A DNA stretch of 64,000 bases from Bacteroides sp. (GCA_019416685.1 DXWV01000102.1:69079-133078); one strand, 5' to 3'; positions 33,382 through 42,315 are shown, counted from the stretch's first letter. Notes: generated by a model not told the origin, from the sequence alone. Program-made: numbers and translations.

Positions 33382-36102
33382 ATGGACAAAAAAAGAGTTT
33401 ATACTTTTGGTAATGGCCAGGCAGAAGGCAAGGCCGACATGAAGAATTTATTAGGTGGCAAAGGTGCCAATCTTGCAGAAATGAACCTTATCGGGGTTCC
33501 TGTTCCTCCCGGATTTACTATCACAACAGACGTTTGTACCGAATATTATGAACTGGGACAAGATAAAGTCGTAGCTCTCCTGAAAAATGAAGTAGAAAAA
33601 GCAATTGAGAATATTGAAGTCTTGATGAAGTCGAAGTTCGGCGATATTGAGAACCCTTTGCTGGTTTCCGTTCGTTCCGGAGCACGTGCTTCTATGCCGG
33701 GTATGATGGATACGATTCTTAATCTGGGGTTGAATGACGAGGTAGTGGAAGGATTGACCCGTAAGACCGGGAATGCCCGTTTTGCATGGGATTCTTATCG
33801 CCGTTTTGTACAGATGTACGGTGATGTGGTGTTGGGTATGAAACCTGTGAACAAGGAAGACGTGGATCCGTTTGAAGCTATCATCGAAGACGTGAAACAT
33901 GCAAAAGGAGTGAAGCTGGACAATGAACTTGAAGTGGCGGATCTTAAAGAACTTGTAAAACGTTTCAAAGCTGCTGTAAAAGAACAGACCGGAAAAGATT
34001 TCCCGACTTGTGCCTACGAACAACTTTGGGGTGCCGTATGTGCAGTATTTAATTCATGGATGAACGAACGTGCGATCCTTTACCGTAAGATGGAGGGAAT
34101 TCCTGATGAATGGGGTACAGCTGTCAGTGTACAGGCTATGGTGTTCGGTAATATGGGTGAAACTTCTGCTACGGGTGTTTGCTTCTCACGTGATGCCGCT
34201 ACCGGTGAAGATCTCTTCAATGGTGAGTATTTGATTAATGCACAGGGTGAAGACGTTGTAGCAGGTATTCGTACTCCGCAACAGATTACTAAGATTGGTT
34301 CTCAACGCTGGGCCGTACTGGCTGGTGTGACCGAAGATATTCGTGCTGCTAAATTCCCTTCAATGGAAGAGGCAATGCCCGAAATTTATAAGCAATTGGA
34401 TGAATTGCAGACTAAACTGGAAAATCATTATCGCGATATGCAGGACATGGAGTTCACTGTACAGGAAGGTAAATTGTGGTTCCTGCAGACTCGTAACGGA
34501 AAACGTACCGGTGCGGCTATGGTGAAAATTGCTATGGACTTGCTCCATCAGGGAATGATTGACGAGAAAACAGCTTTGATGCGTGTTGAACCCAATAAAC
34601 TGGATGAACTTCTTCACCCGGTATTCGATAAAAATGCTTTGAAACAAGCGAAAGTATTGACTCGTGGTTTGCCGGCTTCTCCGGGAGCTGCAACCGGACA
34701 GATCGTTTTCTTTGCTGATGATGCTGCCGAATGGGCTGCAGGGGGTAAGAAAGTGGTTATGGTACGTGTTGAGACTTCTCCTGAAGACCTTGCAGGTATG
34801 GCTGTGGCACAGGGTATTCTTACTGCACGTGGTGGAATGACTTCACATGCTGCTGTTGTGGCTCGTGGTATGGGTAAATGTTGCGTCTCAGGTGCAGGTG
34901 CATTAAATATTGACTATAAAGCACGCACGGTTGAAGTAGATGGTGTTTTGCTGAAAGAAGGTGATTATATTTCATTGAATGGTAGTACGGGTGAAGTTTA
35001 TCAGGGTAAGGTAGAAACCAAAGCTGCTGAACTTTCCGGTGACTTTGCCGAATTGATGGCATTGGCCGATAAATATACAAAACTTCAGGTACGTACTAAT
35101 GCCGATACTCCGCATGATGCGAGAGTAGCCCGTGATTTTGGTGCCGTTGGTATTGGGCTTTGCCGTACGGAGCATATGTTCTTTGAAGGAGAAAAGATTA
35201 AGGCAATGCGTGAAATGATTCTGGCAGAAGATGCCGAGGGACGTCGTAAGGCATTGGCTAAAATCCTTCCGTACCAGCAGGCTGACTTTAAGGGAATATT
35301 CAAGGCAATGGAAGGTTGTCCGGTGACTGTACGTCTGCTTGATCCTCCTTTGCATGAGTTTGTACCGCATGATTTGAAAGGACAGCAGGAAATGGCAAAT
35401 ACCATGGGGGTAAGCCTGCAATATATTCAACAGCGTGTAGAGTCACTTTGTGAGCACAATCCGATGTTGGGCCACCGTGGTTGCCGTTTAGGAAATACAT
35501 ATCCTGAAATTACTCAGATGCAGACACGTGCTATTTTAGGTGCTGCACTTGAATTGAAGAAAGAGGGGGTTGAGACTCATCCTGAAATCATGGTGCCTCT
35601 GACCGGTATCCTGTATGAGTTTAAACAACAGGAAGACGTGATTCGTGCGGAAGCTGAAAAACTGTTTGCTGAAGTAGGTGATCGTATCGACTTCAAGGTA
35701 GGTACAATGATTGAAATTCCACGTGCTGCCCTGACTGCCGACCGTATCGCTTCTTCTGCCGAGTTCTTCTCATTCGGTACAAATGACCTGACTCAGATGA
35801 CCTTTGGTTATTCTCGTGATGATATCGCTTCCTTCCTTCCAGTCTATCTGGAAAAGAAGATCCTGAAAGTAGACCCATTCCAGGTACTCGATCAGAAGGG
35901 TGTAGGCCAATTGGTACGTATGGCAACAGAAAAAGGCCGTGCTGTTCGTCCGGACTTGAAATGTGGTATTTGTGGTGAACATGGTGGTGAACCATCTTCT
36001 GTGAAGTTCTGCCATAGAGTGGGATTGAACTATGTGAGCTGTTCTCCGTTCAGAGTACCTATTGCAAGACTTGCAGCCGCACAAGCAGCGATAGAAGATT
36101 GA
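33382..36102 (+). CDS. ppdK: Pyruvate, phosphate dikinase
   Basis: 906 residues, full length. The N-terminal ATP-grasp domain (LLGGKGANLAEMNLIGVPVP, SVRSGARASMPGMMDTILNL) is followed by the swivelling phosphohistidine domain with the catalytic His in GGMTSHAAVVARGMGKCC and the C-terminal PEP/pyruvate TIM barrel (GLCRTEHMFF, GTNDLTQMTFGYSRDD, CGICGEHGGEP). It interconverts pyruvate and phosphoenolpyruvate using ATP and phosphate (or pyrophosphate in the glycolytic direction). Its last 10 codons and stop lie within the att repeat of an integrated element; the reading frame is intact. Confidence 0.98.
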   Translation: MDKKRVYTFGNGQAEGKADMKNLLGGKGANLAEMNLIGVPVPPGFTITTDVCTEYYELGQDKVVALLKNEVEKAIENIEVLMKSKFGDIENPLLVSVRSGARASMPGMMDTILNLGLNDEVVEGLTRKTGNARFAWDSYRRFVQMYGDVVLGMKPVNKEDVDPFEAIIEDVKHAKGVKLDNELEVADLKELVKRFKAAVKEQTGKDFPTCAYEQLWGAVCAVFNSWMNERAILYRKMEGIPDEWGTAVSVQAMVFGNMGETSATGVCFSRDAATGEDLFNGEYLINAQGEDVVAGIRTPQQITKIGSQRWAVLAGVTEDIRAAKFPSMEEAMPEIYKQLDELQTKLENHYRDMQDMEFTVQEGKLWFLQTRNGKRTGAAMVKIAMDLLHQGMIDEKTALMRVEPNKLDELLHPVFDKNALKQAKVLTRGLPASPGAATGQIVFFADDAAEWAAGGKKVVMVRVETSPEDLAGMAVAQGILTARGGMTSHAAVVARGMGKCCVSGAGALNIDYKARTVEVDGVLLKEGDYISLNGSTGEVYQGKVETKAAELSGDFAELMALADKYTKLQVRTNADTPHDARVARDFGAVGIGLCRTEHMFFEGEKIKAMREMILAEDAEGRRKALAKILPYQQADFKGIFKAMEGCPVTVRLLDPPLHEFVPHDLKGQQEMANTMGVSLQYIQQRVESLCEHNPMLGHRGCRLGNTYPEITQMQTRAILGAALELKKEGVETHPEIMVPLTGILYEFKQQEDVIRAEAEKLFAEVGDRIDFKVGTMIEIPRAALTADRIASSAEFFSFGTNDLTQMTFGYSRDDIASFLPVYLEKKILKVDPFQVLDQKGVGQLVRMATEKGRAVRPDLKCGICGEHGGEPSSVKFCHRVGLNYVSCSPFRVPIARLAAAQAAIED

Positions 36103-36104
36103 TA
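36073..36104 (+). repeat. attL, direct repeat within ppdK
   Basis: A 32-bp sequence beginning GCAGCCGCACAAGCAGCG and ending GAAGATTGATA. It encodes the last ppdK residues (AAAQAAIED) and the TGA stop. It is identical to 45459-45490. Confidence 0.93.
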
Positions 36105-36137
36105 CATAGATATATTATATTTAATAATCAATAAGTT

Positions 36138-36170
36138 AAAGGGATTTGCTCTAAGAGTAAGTCCCTTTTT
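36138..36170 (+). terminator. Terminator carried by the element after ppdK
   Basis: The stem AAAGGGA..TTGCTC with GAGTAA..TCCCTTT has a TAA loop and a T-run. The element thus supplies ppdK with a replacement terminator and shields its integrase from read-through. Confidence 0.75.
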
Positions 36171-36212
36171 CTATGCTGTAAAGTCTGTTTTAGAGAGCTT
36201 TTCTACTCTTGT

Positions 36213-36286
36213 GTTTACTGTATGTTTACAGTAAATCAAGAGAATGTTTACACTAAAAAGTGAATGTTTAACTATTGATTATTAAA
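36213..36286 (+). repeat. Left arm-type repeats near attL
   Basis: A 19-bp word GTTTACTGTATGTTTACAG (36213-36231, itself containing TTTACTG/CAGTAAA half-sites) and a 14-bp word TATTGATTATTAAA (36273-36286) both recur near attR (45404-45422; 45436-45449). They are probable binding sites for the integrase or an excision factor. Confidence 0.6.
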
Positions 36287-36291
36287 TAATT

Positions 36292-37500
36292 ATGGCGACT
36301 TTTAAAACTTGCATTAGAGTGCAAAGAAATGATGAATTATTCCCTGTTTACATAAGAATTACTCATAATAGGAAGATTGGGTATATTAAAACTGATAAAG
36401 CAGTGGATAAGTCAAAGTTGAGGAAGAATGAAATTAAAGACCTTGAAATTCTCTCTTATTGCTCAAATTTGATTAAGGGTTACAATGATAGGTTAAATGC
36501 GGTAGAAGCTTCAAATTGGGATATACATGAGGTTATCTCCTATTTGCAGAATATTGATGAGGATATATCTTTCTCACAGTATGCAAGGAGGTATGCTTTT
36601 GAAATGGCTACAGTTAGAAAGATGGTAAGAAATGCCAAGAACTATAAATGGGCATATCAGTCCTTAGAGAAGTTTGCAAAATCAAGTAATGTGATGTTCT
36701 CAAAGCTGACTACCAAGTTTATTCAGGATTGGATTAATTCTTTATCTGCTAGTAGTAGGGCAAAAGAGATGTACCCAACCTGTATCAGGATGATTTATAA
36801 TGCAGCACTTGAAGAGTATAATGACTATGATAAGAATATCATTAGAATAAAGCTCCAACCATTCAGGAAGATTGAAATACCCAAAGCTGATGTACCTGAA
36901 AAAAGAGCATTAGAGATTTCTGTTCTTCAAAGTTTCTTTCATGGTGTAGTACCAGAAACCAAATTAAAAGCCTCTCTACCAGAACTTAGTAAAGATGTAG
37001 CAGAGATGGTTTTTTGTTTAGCAGGTATGAATACAGCAGATTTATATGAGTTGAGAAAGGAGAACTTGAAGGGAGATAGGTTATGTTATTGTAGGCAGAA
37101 AACAAAGAAATTCAGAAGAGATGGTGCATATTTAGAGATAAAGATTCCTGTAAGACTATTGCCTTTGTTTGAAAAATATAAATCTGAGAATGAGTATCTT
37201 TTGAACTTTAATGAAAGATATCAGGATAGTAATTGCTTTAATATCAATGTAAATTGTGGCTTGAAACCTTATTGCAAGCATAATGGGCTTCCTGATATTT
37301 GTATCTACAATTTCAGGCATTCATGGGCTACCATAGCTCAAAATAACTGTGGCGCAAGTACAGCAGAGGTAGGCTTTGCTTTAAATCATTCATCAGCTCA
37401 TAGAGTGACTGAGGGATATATTAAAAAGGATTACTCTCCAATTAGTGTACTCAATGAAAAGGTGATTACTTGTGTGTTTGGAAGTGAAGAGTTGAAGTAG
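36292..37500 (+). CDS. int: Tyrosine recombinase (integrase)
   Basis: 402 residues: N-terminal arm-binding part (about 1-90), SAM-like core-binding domain (about 92-190) and catalytic domain (about 205-390). In the catalytic domain Lys270 (RQKTKKF), Arg342 in YNFRHSWATIAQ, His366 in LNHSSAH and the nucleophile Tyr376 in RVTEGYIKKDY are visible. The box I Arg is absent: the segment reads FCLAGMNTADLYEL. The same absence is known for IntDOT of the Bacteroides CTnDOT element. The gene starts 188 bp inside attL and is read into the element. It presumably recombines the ppdK-end att sites. Confidence 0.93.
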   Translation: MATFKTCIRVQRNDELFPVYIRITHNRKIGYIKTDKAVDKSKLRKNEIKDLEILSYCSNLIKGYNDRLNAVEASNWDIHEVISYLQNIDEDISFSQYARRYAFEMATVRKMVRNAKNYKWAYQSLEKFAKSSNVMFSKLTTKFIQDWINSLSASSRAKEMYPTCIRMIYNAALEEYNDYDKNIIRIKLQPFRKIEIPKADVPEKRALEISVLQSFFHGVVPETKLKASLPELSKDVAEMVFCLAGMNTADLYELRKENLKGDRLCYCRQKTKKFRRDGAYLEIKIPVRLLPLFEKYKSENEYLLNFNERYQDSNCFNINVNCGLKPYCKHNGLPDICIYNFRHSWATIAQNNCGASTAEVGFALNHSSAHRVTEGYIKKDYSPISVLNEKVITCVFGSEELK

Positions 37501-37578
37501 TGTTAAAAGAATCTCTGTAGTTTGTTGGATTATGGAGATTCTTTACTATTTTTGCTATATCAATAATTTCCTAACATA

Positions 37579-39198
37579 ATGGATAAATATATGATATATG
37601 GATTAGATTATATACCTAATATAGAGTGGTTGAAATATAAGAAATTGATTAAGGAGTATTATGCTTCTTTGGAATATAAGCATATCCTTATTAGTTCTTT
37701 GGGTATAAAATTAAAACACTCAGGTTACTTTGCCATGATTCCAAGTAATTTTGATATAGAAGTTCATTTAAATCGGTATCCTGTAACTAATTATATGTTT
37801 GTGATAGATAATACAGGTCATATAAGAACAGTTACAAGAGATGGAAATCTCAGTTCATCTGCACTTTTTGACCCTGATAGACTTATTTATATTATAGGAC
37901 TTATTAGTTCTATACCTGCAAAGAATAAGGATTCAATAACAGAAGATGGCTATGTCTCTATCAATTCTACCCTTATCAGGAATGCCTTTAAAGACTATTT
38001 ATCTTATCTTGATTATCTTATCTTAACTGGAGTATTATGCACTGATGGACAATATATTCAAGGAAAGAAATCAAAAGGATATAAGTTTACTGAAATGTAT
38101 GAAAATGTACCATTAATAAGGTATGATTATCCTGCCTTTCAACATGAAAGATCAGTTGAAGCTATTTCATCAGAAGTGTATAGTGAAGAAGATGGTAGTT
38201 TCATTTCTAATACTGTAGTAGATTATCCTTATTTAGCATATTGGTATAACAGCAAAGAACTACATATAGATGAACAAGCTGCTATAAGTTATGCCCGTGC
38301 TATCATGCAAAGTAAGTTCAATAGAGGTAGAGAGTATTGGGATATAAACAGAGATAAAACTCATGGAAACTTTATTAAAAGGAAATATCCTCTCACTCAG
38401 TATCATGCAGCATTGTATAACATCAATAGTATTGCCATTGGAGATTACAAAGTTTCCATTGATACTAATGTCCATAGATTACATTCAGTTATAACTAATC
38501 TGCAAAAAGAATATCGTAGGTTCTTGAAATACAACAGTAACCTATTGGTGAATGTTGACATTTCCAATAGTCAACCATATTTACTATGCTTGTTATTGAA
38601 TCCTCTGTTTTGGGACAAAAATTCTAATATACCACTTAATATAAGTATGCTTCCTCAGAATGTACAGGAGAAATTTGCAGAAGAGCACTTAGAGGAGATA
38701 AGGACTTATGTTGCTTCTTTAGATTGGAGAGATGAATCTTTGAGTAATTATGTACAGAAAGCCTCAGAAGGACAAGTATATGAATTTATGTTGCAGGTTA
38801 TTAATAGTAACTTGAACACCACTTTGGTTAGAGATGATATTAAAGTTATGATATTAACCACTCTATTTTCAAAAAACAGATATATGCCAAAATGCAAGCA
38901 ATATTTTCGTAGATATTTTCCATTAATATATGACTTAATCTCATTAACAAAAAAAAACAATCATAAAGCATTATCTTGTCTATTGCAGAGTATAGAAAGT
39001 GAGATAATTTTACATAGATGTTGTAGAAAAATTTGGGAAGAAGGTAATCAACAGATTCCAGTTTTTACTATTCATGATTCAATCTGTACAACCATAGATA
39101 ACACTAATTTTGTTTTAAATATAATACAGCAGACACTTACTGATAGCATTGGAATACTTCCAAATGTTGAAGCGAAGGCTTTGACCTCTAATGAATAG
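37579..39198 (+). CDS. Divergent family-A (Pol I/T7-like) polymerase, no exonuclease domain
   Basis: 539 residues. Residues about 290-525 carry the ordered motifs of family-A polymerases. A template-grip segment DTNVHRLHSVITNLQKEYRR is followed by motif A NVDISNSQPYLL (Asp327). Motif B is VRDDIKVMILTTLFSKN (Arg418, Lys422, with Phe-Ser where Pol I has Tyr-Gly). Then come LLQSIESEIILHR (Gln470) and motif C VFTIHDSICTT (His499-Asp500). Both catalytic aspartates are kept. The first 200 residues have no 3'-5' or 5'-3' exonuclease motifs; residues about 120-170 look like a winged helix (LIRNAFKDYLSYLDYLILTG). HDS rather than HDE in motif C also recalls T7-type RNA polymerases, so the nucleotide choice is open. 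It probably replicates or primes the element. Confidence 0.72.
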   Translation: MDKYMIYGLDYIPNIEWLKYKKLIKEYYASLEYKHILISSLGIKLKHSGYFAMIPSNFDIEVHLNRYPVTNYMFVIDNTGHIRTVTRDGNLSSSALFDPDRLIYIIGLISSIPAKNKDSITEDGYVSINSTLIRNAFKDYLSYLDYLILTGVLCTDGQYIQGKKSKGYKFTEMYENVPLIRYDYPAFQHERSVEAISSEVYSEEDGSFISNTVVDYPYLAYWYNSKELHIDEQAAISYARAIMQSKFNRGREYWDINRDKTHGNFIKRKYPLTQYHAALYNINSIAIGDYKVSIDTNVHRLHSVITNLQKEYRRFLKYNSNLLVNVDISNSQPYLLCLLLNPLFWDKNSNIPLNISMLPQNVQEKFAEEHLEEIRTYVASLDWRDESLSNYVQKASEGQVYEFMLQVINSNLNTTLVRDDIKVMILTTLFSKNRYMPKCKQYFRRYFPLIYDLISLTKKNNHKALSCLLQSIESEIILHRCCRKIWEEGNQQIPVFTIHDSICTTIDNTNFVLNIIQQTLTDSIGILPNVEAKALTSNE

Positions 39199-39567
39199 CA
39201 TTTATAAGAATAGACCTATCTAAAATCCCCAGTTCTCACCCATAGAAACTGGGGAGTCCCATATACCAACATTAACAATACATAACTATTTTTACTCCAC
39301 ACTTCAAGTATTCTCCAATTTTTTATTTTGTTTTTTATAAGTCTATATGCTACTTAATTAGCATCAACAGCCCCCTAATCTTGTAATATTGGGCTACTCC
39401 CCCTATCATGTTTGTGGGGATGAAGCTAAAGTAGATTGGATAATGAACTAGAACAGGGTGCTCATTACACTAATACAAACAGCAATGCTCATTACTTCCC
39501 CCTATGCACTTGAAGGTAGTCAATGATGGAATTACCTCATTAAGTACAACAATTAAATTACAGAATT
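39199..39567. other. Noncoding region with GC-rich hairpins and short direct repeats (possible origin)
   Basis: 369 bp without an ORF. It holds the hairpin CCCCAGTT/AACTGGGG (39227-39234 with 39247-39254), AGCCC/GGGCT (39369-39395), CTCCCC/GGGGA near 39397-39421, two copies of TGCTCATTAC (39459-39468, 39486-39495), and two copies of TACT(T)CCCCCTAT (39395-39406, 39493-39505). GC-rich palindromes plus short repeats next to a polymerase gene would suit an origin. No T-run follows the hairpins, so they are poor terminators. Confidence 0.4.
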
Positions 39568-39837
39568 ATGGGAAAGTTAAAGTTTTTAGAGACAATGACT
39601 ATCAATGAGTTCAAGTCTCAGAAGGAAGTTAAAGCTATTGAAGTGAAGCAGAATCCACACACTGGTAAATGCTTCTTTGTATATGGCTGTGAAACTGGTG
39701 CAGTGAGTGACAAATTTATTAATGGAGAAATCACCAATCCAGTTATTTCACAAGTATGCTCACCTGACACTGGTGATATGTTCTATATGCTTCATCAGAA
39801 GGGTGAAGGTGATTGTATGACCTTGGCAACTTTATAA
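39568..39837 (+). CDS. Small protein of unknown function
   Basis: 89 residues, soluble, starting MGKLKFLETMTINEFKSQKE, with CFFVYGCETGAVSDKF and MFYMLHQKGEGD. I recall similar short proteins from Bacteroidales mobile elements but cannot assign a domain. Its position between the polymerase and the RecA-like ATPase suggests an accessory DNA-metabolism or single-strand-binding role; that is inference only. Confidence 0.75.
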   Translation: MGKLKFLETMTINEFKSQKEVKAIEVKQNPHTGKCFFVYGCETGAVSDKFINGEITNPVISQVCSPDTGDMFYMLHQKGEGDCMTLATL

Positions 39838-39931
39838 AGGTTATGCTTATCACTTGAAGAGTAGTACAGTTGAAAGGCTGGCTACTCTTTTTTCTTTATA
39901 CACTAACCATCAACAATTAATAGATTACAAT

Positions 39932-40822
39932 ATGTTGAATTTAAGAGTATCATCAAAGAAGCAGGCTAAGATAAAGCTTGCTCTACAAGGCTGTGCAGGT
40001 TCAGGAAAGACCTATTCTGCACTATTATTAGCCTATGGTCTGACTAATGACTGGACTAAAATAGCCATCATAGACAGTGAAAATGGAAGTGCTGATTTAT
40101 ATGCCAGTTTAGGCAACTACAATGTATTACCCCTTCAAGACAACTTCACACCTGAAACCTATATTGAAGCTGTAAAAGTGTGTGAGGATGCTAAGATGGA
40201 GGTGATAATCATTGATAGTATTTCCCAATGTTGGGATAACCTTCTGGAGTATCATGCTAACCTACAAGGTAATTCATTCACTAACTGGCAGAAGATTACA
40301 CCAAGAATGAATGCCTTCATGCAGACGATTCTACAATCTCCAAGCCATGTTATTTGTACCATGAGGTGCAAGCAGGATTATGTACTCAGTGAAAAGAATG
40401 GCAAGATGATTCCAGAGAAAGTGGGGTTAAAAGCTGTCATGAGGGATGGAATAGACTATGAATTTACCATAGTTCTTGATATTAACATGAAGCATCAAGC
40501 CATTGCATCAAAGGATAGAACAAGTCTATTCATGGGTAAGCCAGATTTTACTATTACACCCACTACTGGGCAAATAATACTGGATTGGTGTAATAATGGA
40601 GTAAACTTGGATATGATAAGGCAGAAGATAAATCAGGCTAAAACCATTGAAGAACTTACTTCCATTTATCACCAATACCCTGAGTGGTATCAGCAACTTA
40701 CATCAGATTTCATGCAGAAGAAAATGCAGTTGCAGGAAGAGAAGAATAAACCTATTATTAACTATAATCCTAATTTTATACATTATGGAAGCAATGCAGT
40801 TAATGCCAGTACACAGAACTAA
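39932..40822 (+). CDS. RecA/Sak4-like AAA ATPase
   Basis: 296 residues from ATG 39932; a TTG 78 bp upstream is possible but adds an unlikely leader. Walker A GCAGSGKT is at residues 20-27, Walker B is EVIIIDSISQCWD, with a sensor strand VICTMRCKQDYVL. The plan matches the phage AAA_24/Sak4 group, single-domain RecA-like ATPases involved in single-strand annealing and phage recombination or replication. The residues after 230 are a polar helical tail. The DUF3871 gene starts 1 bp after its stop. Confidence 0.82.
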   Translation: MLNLRVSSKKQAKIKLALQGCAGSGKTYSALLLAYGLTNDWTKIAIIDSENGSADLYASLGNYNVLPLQDNFTPETYIEAVKVCEDAKMEVIIIDSISQCWDNLLEYHANLQGNSFTNWQKITPRMNAFMQTILQSPSHVICTMRCKQDYVLSEKNGKMIPEKVGLKAVMRDGIDYEFTIVLDINMKHQAIASKDRTSLFMGKPDFTITPTTGQIILDWCNNGVNLDMIRQKINQAKTIEELTSIYHQYPEWYQQLTSDFMQKKMQLQEEKNKPIINYNPNFIHYGSNAVNASTQN

Positions 40823-40823
40823 T

Positions 40824-41834
40824 ATGTCTGTATTGACTAATCAAAGAACTAATATTGAAACAATAACACCTATTGAGGTATTGGAGAGTGAACCTACTAA
40901 TACTAGAAGGGTAAACAAATTACCATTCATAGAGGCTAATACTAAAGAAGTCACTATTGAGCATCTTAGAAATGATTGTGTAGTACCAGTGTTCAGCAAG
41001 GATAATGAGATAACTATCAGTCACCCTTCATTTATTGAAATGGTTTGGGAAGCTGCCAATCAGATATTTCCCAATGAGAGGATTGAAGAACCAGCTATCA
41101 GGGTAAGCCATGTCATTAAAGGCAGAACACCCGAAGCTATTCATAAACCAGTGAAGGATTTACTTGAATCAGACAAGACTATTTACTATGAAAGAATGAT
41201 GTTCTGTTTTGAAATTCCCACTATCCATGAAGACTTTGAAGGTAATAGATTGAATCTTACCATTGGTGGAGTAAGGGCATATAATCATGAAAACTTGTAT
41301 AGTAAGAAAGGTGTAGAAAAATTCAAGGTATTTATAGGCTTTAAGAACTTAGTTTGCTGTAATATGTGTGTCTCAACTGATGGTTACAAGTCTGAATTGA
41401 AGGTGATGAGTACTGCTGATTTATTTAGTTCAGTGATGAGGCTATTTCAGGAGTACAACATATCCAAACACCTATACTACATGAGTGCTTACAAAGATAG
41501 TTATATGACTGAAAGCCAGTTTGCACAGTTCTTAGGTAAAAGTAGATTATATCAATATCTTCCAGTTGAACAGAAGAAAAGGCTACCTCAAATGCTGATG
41601 ACTGATACACAGATAGGTATTGTTGCTAAATCATACTATAGTGATGAAAACTTTGCTCTTCCTGACAATCAGAGTGCTATGTCCATGTGGAATGTATATA
41701 ATTTACTCACTGGGGCTAATAAAAGCAGCTACATAGATAACTTCTTGGATAGGTCACTGAATGCCACACAGCTGACAGATGGACTAAATAAGGCTCTGTA
41801 TAGCACTAATGAATATAGCTGGTTTATCCAGTAA
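40824..41834 (+). CDS. DUF3871 family protein
   Basis: 336 residues from the ATG just after the ATPase stop (TAATATG). A longer in-frame ORF to 40647 overlaps the ATPase and its translation there is implausible. Recognised by PVFSKDNEITISHPSFIEMV, RVSHVIKGRTPEAIHKPVKD, YYERMMFCFEIPTI and FKVFIGFKNLVCCNMCVSTD, typical of DUF3871 proteins of Bacteroidetes elements. The function is unknown. The tight junction with the ATPase gene suggests translational coupling and a joint role in element replication. Confidence 0.85.
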   Translation: MSVLTNQRTNIETITPIEVLESEPTNTRRVNKLPFIEANTKEVTIEHLRNDCVVPVFSKDNEITISHPSFIEMVWEAANQIFPNERIEEPAIRVSHVIKGRTPEAIHKPVKDLLESDKTIYYERMMFCFEIPTIHEDFEGNRLNLTIGGVRAYNHENLYSKKGVEKFKVFIGFKNLVCCNMCVSTDGYKSELKVMSTADLFSSVMRLFQEYNISKHLYYMSAYKDSYMTESQFAQFLGKSRLYQYLPVEQKKRLPQMLMTDTQIGIVAKSYYSDENFALPDNQSAMSMWNVYNLLTGANKSSYIDNFLDRSLNATQLTDGLNKALYSTNEYSWFIQ

Positions 41835-41959
41835 CCAGTTATAATTAGCACTACTTCTTCAACCCCCACCTTATCTCACTTCTTATATCCATTATGTTAG
41901 GAAATTCTTGTTAGCCTCATTTACATCCTTATTTATGATATAGAGGTAAGTGAGAAAGG

Positions 41960-42107
41960 AGGCACTTGTATTCACTTCTCTTATAAAAAGAATATAGAAG
42001 TGAATACATTCAATAACCTAACACCTTCAAGTGCCTCAGGCTAACCTGAGGAAAGTGTACATCTATCTTTTTAAATTTCTATTATATACTATAAGTTAGA
42101 TGTACAC
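41960..42107. repeat. Cluster of three palindromes in noncoding DNA
   Basis: First, a 20-nt arm AGGCACTTGTATTCACTTCT (41960-41979) pairs with AGAAGTGAATAC (41996-42007) and, after a 20-nt bulge, CAAGTGCCT (42028-42036). Second, CCTCAGG-CTAA-CCTGAGG (42034-42051) overlaps the end of the first, so the two folds compete. Third, GTGTACATCTA/TAGATGTACAC (42055-42065 with 42097-42107). All arms are perfect. No ORF is present in 41835-42329. This may be an origin, a transfer site or structured RNA. Confidence 0.65.
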
Positions 42108-42283
42108 AATAGCCTCTTAGTTCTGAAAATGAATTATAAGGGTGAGATTTGTAGGTAGATTGATAATCCTCTCATTAAACTAATCCACTTCAAGTGGTTA
42201 AAATGAAAAGTGATTAGATAAAGGAGTATTCATAGATTTACATTGTGGTTAAAGCCTTATTGTATTGTAGTTTATTGTTGTTC

Positions 42284-42315
42284 AAGCCTCAGCCTATAAT
42301 AGGTTGGGGCTTTTT
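42284..42315 (+). terminator. Rho-independent terminator in the noncoding region
   Basis: A 14-bp stem with two G-U pairs (AAGCCTCAGCCTAT with ATAGGTTGGGGCTT) and a T5 run. It has no gene immediately before it, so it may end an untranslated RNA that begins upstream or the transcript of the DUF3871 operon. Confidence 0.78.

Noticed and set aside
33451..34023. 190-residue minus-strand ORF inside ppdK
   Set aside because: Antisense to conserved ppdK codons, His/Phe/Ser-rich, no domain; a shadow.
39227..39254. CCCCAGTT/AACTGGGG hairpin as terminator of the polymerase gene
   Set aside because: It is followed by AGTCCCATA with no T-run; kept instead as part of a possible origin.
40647..40823. N-terminal extension of the DUF3871 ORF
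   Set aside because: It overlaps the ATPase gene in another frame, is rich in basic and Cys residues unlike the rest, and a good ATG follows directly after the ATPase stop.
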